A stretch of DNA of 64,000 nucleotides from Archivesica marissinica (Eukaryota > Mollusca > Bivalvia > Venerida > Vesicomyidae), in the NCBI GenBank assembly GCA_014843695.1, contig CM026386.1, positions 83,319,697 to 83,383,696 on the forward strand. The letters are read 5' to 3'. The position numbers and the translations under genes are program-made. The notes under the pieces are model-generated. The model was given only the letters and a program-made list of their open reading frames with translations. It ran no database searches and had not been told where the DNA came from. Shown piece by piece: positions 1-10,415 of the stretch (position 1 is the stretch's first letter; each line of letters starts with the position of its first letter).

Positions 1-440
1 CGCCGCTGTGCATCTAGAATAAGTACTATGGTGCAACAAACAAAGCTTCCCAATTAACCCATTTCATTCTGGATACATTTAAAGGCTTTTGCAAACAACA
101 TAGATCTAGATCAGCCGCAGCGTGACGCTGCGTGCTGATCAGGATCTATGTTGTTTGCTACATAGCCAAGTGTCTTAGCAAGATCATCTGAATAGCAAAC
201 AGCATAGAGCCTGATCAGACGGCACATTCCGTGGTGGTTGATCTGGCTCTATGTTCTTTGCAAATACTGTTTGAACGGTATCCCGAATGAAATAAAACTG
301 TTCACCTATGATTCTTGCAAGAAAGGTGTATTGTTATTGTGTGAAGTTTCAAGGTTTTGCATGCAGTATGTTTGTGTGATTTCAGTGACAGCTATGAATC
401 TCATGCAACAGGAGAGGCAATCAGAGTTTACATACATGTA
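1..440. repeat. Palindromic short interspersed repeats, CAAACAACATAGATC family
   Basis: An imperfect palindrome of about 68 bp spans 91-158. Its arms begin GCAAACAACATAGATC and end GATCTATGTTGTTTGC, around a perfect inner hairpin CGCAGCG-tga-CGCTGCG. A related, more diverged copy follows at about 190-265 (GCAAACAGCATAGAGCCTGATCAG). Similar pieces occur at 9760-9880 and 30105-30140. These look like hairpin MITE-type repeats. The rest of this stretch shows no gene. Confidence 0.6.
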
Positions 441-611
441 TACAGTCAAACCTGTGTTAAGCAGCCAGCCAAGGGAATCACAGAAAATGGCTGCTTAACA
501 CAGGTGGCTGCTTAATAGAGGTCAAATTTATAACAAAGTAACATATGGCTGCTTAATATTAAGCAGGTTGGCTGCTTAATAGAGGTGACCAGTAACACAG
601 GTTTGACTGTA
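441..611. mobile_element. MITE-like element with perfect 19-bp terminal inverted repeats
   Basis: TACAGTCAAACCTGTGTTA at 441-459 is the exact reverse complement of 593-611. The 171-bp interior repeats GGCTGCTTAATAGAGGT and GCTGCTTAATATTAAGCAG several times, so the whole element folds back on itself. It has no coding capacity. The TIR start recurs alone at 45386-45402 near the end of the 66-bp array, so the family is dispersed. Confidence 0.7.
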
Positions 612-629
612 GTTCGATACGCCAAAACA

Positions 630-850
630 TCGGTACAAGGGAGAGATAATTCCTGGTGGAATCTATCGCCACGAGGGAGAGAGAAGAGCCAATTCCTGGT
701 GGAATCTATCGCCACGAGGGAGAGCCAATTCCTGGTGGAATCTATCGCCATGAGGGAGAGAGAAGAGCCAATGTGAAATTGTGTATTGCGGCTCTTCTCT
801 AAGGACACCATCGCCGTGGGGATTGACCTCACAACTCCTAGGTTACGAGA
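630..850 (-). mobile_element. SINE tail fragment with internal triplication
   Basis: Related to the minus-strand SINE tails at 2050-2340 (CATCGCCACGAGGGAGAGAGAAGAGG). Here the segment AATTCCTGGTGGAATCTATC through GAGAGAAGAGCC is repeated: 648-690 (43 bp), 691-726 (36 bp, internally shortened) and 727-769 (43 bp). The copies are nearly identical, so this is a young, short minisatellite inside a SINE. Confidence 0.65.
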
Positions 851-899
851 CAAACAACAACTATTTCAGAGATAGATGTTAGTTGCACGCCCGATTCAC

Positions 900-1188
900 A
901 AACAGATAAATATTAATTTTATATTTATTTATATTTCGGGTTTTACGCCTGCATCAGCACCATTTCGGGCTATATCACCGACGGGCAGTTTACCTAACAA
1001 CACCTTTCCTGGGCAGGCTCCAGCAGTTAACCAGTACTTGGGTGCACCAACCTCCGTAAGAAACTGCCAACATTTTCATATAAATGAGACACGGCCTGAG
1101 CGGGGCTCGAACCAGTGACCATCAGTGATGATAGGTTACAGTGGTATACAAGTCAGTGACCTTAACCACTCGACCACGGAGGCAGACC
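900..1188 (-). mobile_element. tRNA-derived SINE, family 1 (GCCTCCGTGGTCGAGTGGTTAAGG head)
   Basis: On the minus strand the head reads CTCCGTGGTCGAGTGGTTAA (A-box-like), then GGTTCGAGCCCC (B-box-like). The body contains CTTACGGAGGTTGGTGCACC and CCCAGGAAAGGTGTTGTTAG. The same body recurs at 48603-48872 (plus) and, deleted, at 18356-18510 (minus). It lacks a paired acceptor stem and is not a functional tRNA gene. Confidence 0.75.
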
Positions 1189-1211
1189 AGATAAAATATT
1201 AAGCATGGAAT

Positions 1212-1467
1212 CTCAATAGTATAAGTTTTATTTATTTTACAACGATTGTGAAACAAGCTTTAACAACTTATATTAATCACTTTCCTTGGCGCAGATGAAA
1301 GCTTGCTTGTGGTCATTTGTGTGGGATGAAACCGGAGTACCCGGAGAAAACTCACCTGTCCCATCTGGCGTCCACCGTACCATCTCACATGCTTCCGGGT
1401 CTGAGGATTGAACCCGGGTTGCATCGATGAGAAGCGAGCGTGCTAACCACTGCACTAATCGGACAAA
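1212..1467 (-). mobile_element. tRNA-derived SINE, family 2 (GTCCGATTAGYGCAGTGGTTA head)
   Basis: Minus-strand head GTCCGATTAGTGCAGTGGTT with B box GGGTTCAATCC. The body contains CGGTTTCATCCCACACAAATGACC, ending in the tail AGTGATTAATATAAGTTGTT and GCTTGTTTCACAATCG. A second full copy lies at 30325-30567 on the plus strand. Confidence 0.75.
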
Positions 1468-1728
1468 CTTTATTATGGCGACATAAATTCAAACCCATTT
1501 AAGTGCCCTTTATTGGCCACATAATGGCATCAAGCAAGGATTAGGGTGTGGTAGCAATTCCATGTCCACATCTGGGACAGTCTCCCATTCCACAGTAAAT
1601 AAACTCCATTTTGCTTTTGTGAGATATTGCCGAGATATGAAATAGTTCTAGACGGACAGACGAGGGATGGAATTAATCTCTGTTACATCTCTTCACAACA
1701 GGCAATATTAGAAACATAGAAAACCTAC

Positions 1729-1781
1729 CCCTCCCATTGTGATTCCATCTATAAAGGCAATGTATGGAATCTGGTATGTAC
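1729..1781 (-). CDS. HIBCH: HIBCH exon 5 (last one in window)
   Basis: Fifty-three nt between acceptor atatttcag and donor gtaggt at 1728. With the split glycine codon it encodes [19 protein letters not shown], the second oxyanion-hole segment. Phase 0 out. No continuation exon was seen in 1-1728, so the rest of the gene is beyond the left edge. Confidence 0.92.
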
Positions 1782-4700
1782 CTGAAATATACAAGTTATT
1801 GGAATTAGCACCAGCTGGTCATCTAAAATGGTTATTCCATTAAAATCCCCCATGCATGACAAATTTACTGCCCCAACACGCTAGTGTGTTGGACATACAT
1901 GCATATATACGTAAATACGGACAAGCGCAATCCCATAGGCCCCAAACCTAATACAAATTTATTTTAGCTCAATTGCGAAACAACTTCCTACAACTTAGTT
2001 TATACAAATTTATTTTAGCTTGGTTGTGAAACAAGTTCTTTAAACTTATATTAATCAGTCTCGAGACCTCATTCCTGATAGAATCCATCGCCACGAGGGA
2101 GAGAGAAGAGGCAACGTGGAATTTAAATGCCTTGCCTAAGCGCACAATCGTAACAGCTCCAGGGGGGCTCGAACTCCGGACCGAACTTCCTACAACTTAT
2201 ATTAATCACTGTCGAGACCTCATTCCTGATGGAAACCATCGCCACGAGGGAGAGAGAAGAGGCAATGTGGAATTTAAATTACTTGCCTAAGGGCACAATC
2301 ATAATGGCTACAGCTGGGCGCGAACTCCGGGCCTTTCGCACCTGATACTATCATGACTTCCACAAAACTGTAGAGGACTATAATTCAACATCCATAGGAT
2401 TCGAACATACACCGGTGAGGGGAAGTGATTTGAAGTCAATGACCATTACCGCTTGGCCATGGATGCATGATCGCCCCATACATGGTGCGCTAGTAATAGT
2501 AGCACTTGTTGTCTGGTATCTGCATTCACTAGATTTTATTCAGGGGTCCACAAATAAACAATATTTTGTTGTTTTCGAGGCGACACTTTATGGTCCAATA
2601 TCAACTAATATAGGTACCTATTTTATTGTTGAGAATGTATTCCTCTTTAAAGAAGTCTTTAGACAGCTGTCCTTTGTGCTTGCCAGATTCTGTGACAGCT
2701 GTAAAGTGCAATATTAGATAATCAGTGGGAAGACTTAGAGATCAAGTATTTGCAATGTGGAAGAAAAGAAATTGGACATAATTCAGTATTTAAATGACTT
2801 GGACTACAGCAGAGTCATTCTGGCATTTGCTTAGAAAATATGGTTAACAGTTGTCCAAGTTATTTCAAAATGGCTGGAGAGGTGTACATAACATTGTGAT
2901 GGACAAATGAACATGCGTGCACACAAGAGGGTACGGTACGTACATGGCTAGGCGAACAATCTATTGTCTAGTGGTCTAGAGTTAGCTCTAAAGTCGCTGT
3001 AAATGCTCTTGCGTGGCTAATAGCACAAAAGAGAGAACAACTGGGTAGCCGCTTCAATACCCATTCGTGTCGTGTGTATGTCCGGACAGATAATCGTGGA
3101 ATATACGGACAGACAGGAAGACGTACACATAGACAGCCAAATGGGACTATTTGGTGAACACGATATGGTGAACACATGTGCCTAGTTATTTTAAACCAGT
3201 CAGGTGCTTTAAATGTTATGCGGTAGGCATGATATACAGCGAAATACATAACCATAAACTCCCAAGTAATACCTGCCGTTCCATAGGGTTGGATGAATGT
3301 TCATTCTGCTCATCTCGATACAGTAAACATCTGTGCTCTATTACATTAAAGTACTTGAAGCGGTTCAACAGTCACGGATCTCCAGTCCAGTGGTTAACAC
3401 GTTGGACTGGTAATCCAGGGATCGCAGATTTGATCCCCGTCTGACCCTAATAAAATTAACAGTCTTTCAGATGGGACTTTAAACCGAGGTCTTGTGTCAG
3501 TGCTTTATACACTGTGCACGTAAACGAACCAGAGAAGACTCTGGAATGGGTCTCTCTGTATTATTGCACTATCCTCCAAAAATCTAAAATGACTAATCAC
3601 TTCAGGAGGCGTAGCTCATATGGGCAACCAGTAGCGGCGATAAATAAACGTAAAACACACACACAAAATAAACATGATTACAGTTAATTCATATAATAAA
3701 TTATAGCGAGAATTTGTTGGAAGTTGTTTCTTCTTTTCTCAGAATAATGTTGTATCCGGCTATGAAGGTCACAAACTTACCTACAATATCTCCACCAGCG
3801 CAGAAAGATTTATCCCCAGTACCCTTCATGATCACCATTGTCATACGAGGATCGTTTTCCCAGTCCTGAAATATATTCTTTATTATGTCTAATGTCTATT
3901 TATGCATTTCTGTTATTCATATGGAATAATAAAAACGAGACAGTGGTCAGTTACTGCCCCTGAATACTCTTTAAGGAGGATAGGTTCTATTAATTGGTTT
4001 CCATGTTTTTATCATTGTTTTCTTTGCACCACCTGCTATCCATTTTCATCCATTTTCTTATCTTATGATTATTAAAATTTAAATTATTGAATCTCGACAG
4101 ATATCCAACAATATATCCAATGGATACATTAAAGTAATGAAAAATGTTGATTCTCCCATGTATAATATGTATGCCGATCTGTGTAATAACGTTAACGGTA
4201 AATGTTGGGCTAGCCGAGTTAATTCCTTAATTGATCATCTCGGTTTTACAAATGTTCGACTCAATTTTGATGCTAATGTTAACTATTTACCTATGTTTAA
4301 AATGAGATTACGCAACCAGATCGTTCAAGACTGGTGGAACACATCAGTAAACACAATGTCGAAACTTGATTATTATTGTAAATTTAAGCTGACATTCTGT
4401 TATGAAGACTATATTGATCAAATCTCTAGTGATAGTTTACGTCAATGTTTTAAATGTTTAAGATTAACATCCCATAAATTAGAAATTGAATTTGGAACAT
4501 TTAATGGTATTGATAGAAACAATAGATTATGTAAATTATGCAATCAAAATGTAATTGAATCAGAATACCATTTTATATTATGTTGTGAAAAATACAGAGA
4601 TATAAGATTGAAATAGTTGGGCAACATAGCATGGCCATCAATAAATAAATTTATATATACATGTATCATGTCATGCAAAAATAAAAAATATTTGATTAAT

Positions 4701-7700
4701 GTTTGTAAGTACATCAACGAAGCTATGTCATTACCTAGTAATACCCTGTCAATTACTACTGTTTCTTAAATGTATTGTATTTGTTTATATCTGTAACATG
4801 TTTTGTGATGTCTTTGCCATATTTCTATCATTTTAGATGGCCAAAGGCAATATAGTTGCTGATTATGCCAATAAATTTGAAACTTGAAACTGTAAAAAGT
4901 TGTTAGCATGCTTTTGATGAAATCACAAACATCATACAGCAACAACGTACATCATACAGCAACAACGTACATCATACAACAACAACGTACATCATACAGC
5001 AACAACGTACATCATACAACAACAACGTACATCATACAGCAACAACGTACATCATACAGCAACAACGTACATCATACAGCAACAACGTACATCATACAAC
5101 AACAACATACATCATACAACAACAACATACATCATACAGCAACAACATACATCATACAACAACAACGTACATCATACAGCAACAACATACAGCAACAACG
5201 TACATCATACAGCAACATCTGGTTCAGGAACATCATACAACAACATCTGGTTCAGGAACAACGTACATCATACAGCAACATCTGGTTCAGGAACATCATA
5301 CAACAACATCTGGTTCAGGAACAACGTACATCATACAGCAACATCTGGTTCAGGAACATCATACAGCAACATCTGGTTCAGGAACAACATACATCATACA
5401 ACAACATCTGGTTCAGGAACAACGTACATCATACAACAACATCTGGTTCAGGAACAACATACATCATACAACAACATCTGGTTCAGGAACAACATACATC
5501 ATACAACAACATCTGGTTCAGGAACAACATACATCATACAACAACATCTGGTTCAGGAACAATGTACATCATACAACAACATCTGGTTCAGGAACAACAT
5601 ACATCATACAACAACATCTGGTTCAGGAACATCATACAACAACATCTGGTTCAGGAACAACGTACATCATACAGCAACATCTGGTTCAGGAACAACGTAC
5701 ATCATACAGCAACATCTGGTTCAGGAACAACATACATCATACAGCAACATCTGGTTCATGAACAACATACATCATACAGCAACATCTGGTTCAGGAACAA
5801 CATACATCACACAACAACATCTGGTTCAGGAACAACATACATCATACAGCAACATCTGGTTCAGGAACAACGTACATCATACAGCAACATCTGGTTCAGG
5901 AACAACGTACAACAACATCTGGTTCAGGAACAACATACATCATACAGCAACATCTGGTTCAGGAACAACGTACAACAACATCTGGTTCAGGAACAACATA
6001 CATCATACAGCAACATCTGGTTCAGGAACAACGTACAACAACATCTGGTTCAGGAACAACAGTAAAATAGGAGTCCAACTAAGACTTGTGCGAAGTTTCA
6101 TTTGGTTTAAATATATTTATTCATTCATAATGGACAGTAAATATCTATTGTATACAGATTGAAAATGGATTTAATCGAAAGCTTAAAGCTTATTGAGATT
6201 ATCAAATTTCATTTGACACTTGTCTTTTACTCTCAAGTGCTGTAGCGATATTGGAGCTTTCAGTACTGATAGCGCCTCGGAATCTTTATTTTTGCTTAAA
6301 TCAAAAGCAGAAATTTATCTAATATGCAAAACTGAAAAAATTTGAATCGAGAACATATTGACTATTTTCAACATTGAATACCATTTTCAACATTGAATAC
6401 CATTTTCGTTTAAATTGGTCTATTTTATTCAGGTAGGTGCACACACATGAATCGCTTGAATGACATTAATTGTCCGTGTCTCATTGATGTTTTCATTAAT
6501 AACACGGCATATTAAAGTTGTCTAGAAATACATAATTACTCATGTAGATTAATATATAATACCGGTAATTCAGAATGCAGTTTTCGGGTGAAAACTTTGC
6601 ATACACTCATTTGTGAGCACTGCCGCCGATTCAATGAAATCAATGAAACAAACATTGGTAAAGAATTTTCCCATCAGATTCAAAGATTAACCGAGGTGGC
6701 AATAAACGTGTCCTGGCTAGTGAGTGAAGATAGTAATATTCTTGTCCCACACCAAAGGCTACTCTCAATCTGGGAGGGTGAATTTTTTTGGTTACTTGTC
6801 CATGGACTAAGATTATTTTATATTTTGCCACCTGTTGTGAAGGAGATTTAGTTAAAAATATTTAGTTGTATTGAACCTATATGAATTTGCAATGTTCGCG
6901 AGAAGGGGTTAATATGGGTTTCGCGGGAAATAAATTTGTGGCTTTGGAAAGCAGATAAAAAACTAGAAATAGTTTTGATTTACCCCCCTGATAGCAAACA
7001 CGGGTCTCTCCAATCCACCACCTCTGTAATATGCAAGAACACTTTATTCCATATCATACTGCTAGAATGTTGTTTTTCGCACGCATTTCAGGACGTCATC
7101 TGCTGCACTTACTGTTGTCATCTGTGGAACTTACTACATATATGGCACGTACTGTCATCTGTGACACTTACTGTGATCTGTGGCACTTACTATCATCTGT
7201 GACACTTACTGTCATCTGTGGCACTTACTGGCATCTGTGACACTTACTGTGATCTGTGGCACTTACTATCATCTGTGGCACTTACTGTCATATGTGACAC
7301 TTACTGTCATCTATGGCACTTACTGTGATCTGTGGCACTTACTATCATCTGTGGCACTTACTGTCATCTGTGACACTTACTGTCATCTGTGACACTTACT
7401 GTCATCTCTGGCACTTACTGTCATCTCTGGCACTTACTGTCATCTCTGGCACTTACTGTCATCTGTGACACTTACTGTGATCTGTGCGACACTTACTGTC
7501 ATCTGTGACACTTACTGTGATCTGTGCGACACTTACTGTCATATGTGACACTTACTGTGATCTGTGCGACACTTACTGTCATCTGTGACACTTACTGTGA
7601 TCTGTGCGTCACTTACTGTCATATGTGACACTTACTGTCATCTGTGACACTTACTGTCATCTGTGACACTTACTGTCATCTGTGTGACACTTACTGTCAT

Positions 7701-9667
7701 CTGTGACACTTACTATCATCTGTGACACTTACTATCATCTGTGACACTTACTGTCATCTGTGTGACACTTACTGTCATCTGTGACACTTACTATCATCTG
7801 TGACACTTACTATCATCTGTGACACTTACTGTGATCTGTGGCACTTACTGGCATATGTGACACTTACTGTCATCTGTGACACTTACTATCATCTGTGACA
7901 CTTACTATCATATGTGACACTTACTGTGATCTGTGGCACTTACTGGCATATGTGACACTTACTATCATCTGTGGCACTTACTGTCATCTGTGACACTTAC
8001 TATCATCTGTGACACTTACTGTGATCTGTGACACTTACTATCATCTGTGACACTTACTATCATCTGTGGCATTTACTGTCATCTGTGACACTTACTATCA
8101 TCTGTGACACTTACTGTGATCTGTGACACTTACTATCATCTGTGACACTTACTATCATCTGTGACACTTACTGTGATCTGTGGCACTTACTGGCATCTGT
8201 GACACTTACTGTGATCTGTGGCACTTACTATCATATGTGGCACTTACTATCATCTGTGACACTTACTGTGATCTGTGACACTTACTATCATATGTGGCAC
8301 TTACTGTCATCTGTAACACTTACTGTGATCTGTGGCACTTACTGGCATATGTGACACTTACTGTCATCTGTGACACTTACTATCATCTGTGACACTTACT
8401 ATCATATGTGCCACTTACTGTGATCTGTGACACTTACTATCATCTGTGACACTTACTATCATCTGTGGCACTTACTGTCATCTGTGACACTTACTATCAT
8501 CTGTGACACTTACTGTGATCTGTGACACTTACTATCATCTGTGACACTTACTATCATCTGTGGCATTTACTGTCATCTGTGACACTTACTATCATCTGTG
8601 ACACTTACTATCATCTGTGGCATTTACTGTCATCTGTGACACTTACTATCATCTGTGACACTTACTATCATCTGTGGCATTTACTGTCATCTGTGACACT
8701 TACTATCATCTGTGACACTTACTATCATCTGTGACACTTACTGTGATCTGTGGCACTTACTGGCATCTGTGACACTTACTGTGATCTGTGGCACTTACTA
8801 TCATATGTGGCACTTACTATCATCTGTGACACTTACTGTGATCTGTGACACTTACTATCATATGTGGCACTTACTGTCATCTGTAACACTTACTGTCATC
8901 TGTGGCACTTACTGTCATCTGTGGCACTTACTGTCATCTGTGGCATTATCTTGCGGATCATATTAAGATTGAGGGCATTCAGAGACTTGGGTCTGTTTAG
9001 TGTGATTATCCCTTTAGTGTTGATCTTCTGCAGCAGAACCTCATCATCAATGCTCGACGATGTTGTATACGGCGATGCCATTCTCTGAAAATAGTTTGTC
9101 TTGCTAATATCGTACATTCCAAATCATAAGAAATAGTATATAAATTATAACCATACACAGACTAGATTTAATAATGAAATTCCATCATAGTATATCATTA
9201 ATTACCGGTGTGAGGTTTAGTCTTTTACCTGTAAGCAGATCAGACGTATTTCATTACAAGTACACGTGATTATTTCATTACAAGTACAAGTGATTATTTC
9301 ATTATAAGTACACGTGATTATTTCATTACAAGTACACGTGATTATTTCATTACAAGTACACATGATTATTTCAATACAAGTACACGTGATTATTTTATTA
9401 CAAGTACACATGATTATGAAATTATATTTTTTATTTTTCGCCTTCCAATGAACCAAAGAAATGTATTAGTGAAATAAAATGTGTTATTCCACTGGTTGAA
9501 AGCAGTCAAGATTTTCACTCGTAACCATGAAATCACTTGAACAAAATACTCGACCACAAACAGTCCTGTTTTACAGGTTTAATAGCGATTCCATTTGACT
9601 GTAAAAACAAGAAACATACCATGTGTTTGTAGACGACACACAGTCGTCTGATTGGTCGACATAGCAT
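1729..9667 (-). CDS. HIBCH: 3-hydroxyisobutyryl-CoA hydrolase, 5' part of gene (five exons, continues past left edge)
   Basis: Mitochondrial enzyme of valine catabolism that hydrolyses 3-hydroxyisobutyryl-CoA to 3-hydroxyisobutyrate and free CoA; member of the enoyl-CoA hydratase/isomerase (crotonase) superfamily. I assembled join 9667-9620, 9084-8932, 3865-3781, 2698-2618, 1781-1729 on the minus strand (420 nt, 140 codons). Phases agree at each junction (0, 0, 1, 1) and all introns are GT-AG. Seen in the translation: EVLL and [18 protein letters not shown] (N-terminal crotonase strand and helix), SFCAGGDI (oxyanion-hole loop), [10 protein letters not shown] and GITMGGG (second oxyanion-hole glycine loop). 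These match the HIBCH family more closely than generic enoyl-CoA hydratase, notably FF-EEY-LNN and PQM-DWENDP. The catalytic acidic residues and the C-terminal half should lie left of the window. Intron 2 (8931-3866) is swollen by two minisatellites and a LINE fragment. Exon 1 is the least certain. Confidence 0.9.
1948..2478 (-). mobile_element. Cluster of tRNA-derived SINE copies, family 3
   Basis: Three minus-strand pieces in HIBCH intron 4: an isolated tail at 1955-1995, a headless body plus tail at about 2000-2188, and a fuller copy at 2190-2478. The last has a tRNA-like head (GGCCAAGCGGTAATGGTCAT, B box TGTTCGAATCC). The body carries CCCTTAGGCAAG, ATTTAAATTCCACATTGCCT, CTCCCTCGTGGCGATGG and the tail AGTGATTAATATAAGTTGT. 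The same body is found at 15131-15340, 34232-36165 and about 45500-45610. Confidence 0.7.
2618..2698 (-). CDS. HIBCH: HIBCH exon 4
   Basis: Eighty-one nt between acceptor cactttacag and donor gtacct. Encodes [10 protein letters not shown] then [16 protein letters not shown]. The FF-EEY-LNN string is characteristic of HIBCH between the two oxyanion loops. Phase 1 in, phase 1 out. Confidence 0.9.
   Translation of the reverse strand: MSQNLASTKDSCLKTSLKRNTFSTIK
2720..3360. other. HIBCH intron 3, nothing recognised
   Basis: AT-moderate unique-looking sequence between exon 4 and a SINE. Short ORFs here show no family motif. I see no RNA gene or repeat. Confidence 0.5.
3366..3665 (+). mobile_element. 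tRNA-derived SINE, family 4 (possible Nin-DC type core)
   Basis: Head AGTCCAGTGGTTAACACGTT with anticodon-arm-like GGACTGGTAATCCAGGGATC and B box GATTTGATCCCC. The body has GGGACTTTAAACCGAGGTC and a 3' end CAGTAGCGGCGATAAATAAA followed by ACACACAC. The GGACTTTAAACCGAGGTC block resembles the conserved core of Nin-DC type SINEs of marine invertebrates; that assignment is tentative. It lies antisense in HIBCH intron 3. Confidence 0.6.
3781..3865 (-). CDS. HIBCH: HIBCH exon 3
   Basis: Eighty-five nt between a cag acceptor (3866-3868) and a gtaagt donor at 3780. Encodes [17 protein letters not shown] followed by SFCAGGDIV; the FCAGGD loop supplies an oxyanion-hole backbone NH in crotonases. Phase 0 in, phase 1 out. 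Confidence 0.93.
4137..4890 (+). pseudogene. LINE reverse transcriptase C-terminal fragment, broken
   Basis: An open stretch to 4616 encodes the C-terminal domain that follows the RT in many LINEs: [11 protein letters not shown], then a Cys-rich end [18 protein letters not shown] and CCEKYRDIR. An in-frame TAG at 4614-4616 interrupts it, and related sequence stays in the same frame to about 4767. The RT palm itself is missing. The 3' end (about 4830-4890, GGCCAAAGGCAATATAGTTG then AATAAATTTGAAACTTGAAA) looks like a LINE 3' UTR. It lies antisense within HIBCH intron 2. A sister fragment is at 48375-48545. Confidence 0.7.
4926..6065. repeat. Minisatellite, 20-bp unit passing into a 35-bp unit
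   Basis: From 4926 to about 5215 the unit is GTACATCATACAGCAACAAC (20 bp, C/T and A/G variants). From about 5215 to 6065 the unit is 35 bp: the same 20-mer with ATCTGGTTCAGGAAC inserted, plus shorter forms lacking the GTACATCATACA part. The 385-codon reading frame across it cycles through three peptide phases because 20 and 35 are not multiples of three. It is not a protein gene. Located in HIBCH intron 2. Confidence 0.95.
6066..7100. other. HIBCH intron 2, unique-looking sequence
   Basis: No gene recognised. A 22-bp direct duplication (CATTTTCAACATTGAATACC) sits at about 6367-6407. Short ORFs on either strand have no family motif. Confidence 0.5.
7102..8945 (-). repeat. 19-bp minisatellite carrying the HIBCH 5' splice site
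   Basis: About 95 units of CCACAGATGACAGTAAGTG and close variants, read on the HIBCH sense (minus) strand. The exon-proximal unit (about 8944-8926) straddles the exon 2/intron 2 junction. Its first part is the coding sequence for P-Q-M-T and its GTAAGT is the real donor. Variation is concentrated around the core (ACAG, ATAG, CCAG before TAAGTG; GCC or GTC after), while GTAAGT is kept in nearly every unit. Rare units have GTAAAT. The leftmost units (7102-7160) are degenerate. Confidence 0.95.
8932..9084 (-). CDS. HIBCH: HIBCH exon 2
   Basis: Acceptor ctattttcag at 9085-9094, then 51 codons from RMASPY to MPQMT, ending at ATGACA followed by the donor GTAAGTG at 8931. Contains [16 protein letters not shown], the conserved N-terminal crotonase segment. 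The last 13 exonic bases (CCACAGATGACA region, 8944-8932) are already part of the first unit of the adjoining 19-bp minisatellite. Confidence 0.92.
9244..9418. repeat. 24-bp minisatellite with CACGTG palindromes
   Basis: About seven units of GTACACGTGATTATTTCATT plus ACAA. Four units contain CACGTG (E-box); others have CAAGTG or CACATG. It lies in HIBCH intron 1 about 200 bp upstream of exon 2. Confidence 0.85.
9620..9667 (-). CDS. HIBCH: HIBCH candidate coding exon 1 (mitochondrial presequence)
   Basis: Sixteen codons, [16 protein letters not shown], beginning at an ATG in good context (GCC before it) and ending at CACATG followed by GTATGT. The reading phase (0) fits the next exon, which starts with codons R-M-A. 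The peptide has four basic and no acidic residues, as expected for a mitochondrial targeting sequence. A CAG lies about 32 nt upstream of the ATG, so the transcript could have a further 5' UTR exon. The alternative is that translation starts at the ATG in the following exon, leaving no presequence. Identified by position, phase and composition only. Confidence 0.55.
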
Positions 9668-10414
9668 GGCTTCCTCTACTTGTATCTCTCTAATTTGTTC
9701 TGAAACAAGGATTCCATGTAATTTAATGATTTAGAGATTGAATGACACCTGTGAATAGTGTAGATTATGTTCCGTCTGATCAGGCTCTGTGCCGTTTGCT
9801 ATTCACATAGTGGAGCTAAAACATTTTTCTGAATCAGCCGCAGCTGATCTGGATCTATGTTGTTTGCACATTCCGTCCAATTTATTCGACAGGTTAAGGG
9901 TTAAGATAATACAAGGGAGATATATTCTCTATATATTTGGATCTCGGCTCCATTCCACCCACCCATGCTCCAGTTCTGTGTATTCATGTCACTAGAGATT
10001 AAGTTTAAACTTTATTTATTTTAGAAAGATTGCACATATAAATTATTTTTGTAGTTGTCTATTGTGATTCAGGAAATAAAACAATTAATATAAAAAATAT
10101 ATATATATAATTTACAAATACCTTCATCTGACATATTTTCTGTTCCAGACTACAATCCAGCAAAGATATTGCAATCAGTCAGATTGATTAATTGATTGAT
10201 TGATTAATTGATTGATTTGATGTTAATAGTTTATTGTGAACTTATGTTTCAACTAATTGATGAAATTCAATAAGGTAATGCATCAGTACAGTGGAACATG
10301 TCTATAAAGACAACTCACAGGAATGACAGACGGTAGCTAAAATGGCATGATGGGAGATAAAAACTGATTCTCATTTGAGAAAACAGGTTATTATGTTGAG
10401 GTGATCGTTGACAC
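9668..10414. other. Upstream flank of HIBCH, no gene
   Basis: Contains a palindromic-family fragment at 9760-9880 (GATCAGGCTCTGTGCCGTTTGC, split by other sequence) and a (GATT)n-like microsatellite at 10180-10216. HIBCH promoter elements should lie just right of 9700, but I cannot define a TATA or initiator. Confidence 0.45.
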
Positions 10415-10415
10415 T

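Noticed and set aside
8896..9117. 73-codon minus ORF as a complete small gene
   Set aside because: Its middle is HIBCH exon 2; the ends run into intron sequence past a clear acceptor and the donor GTAAGT.
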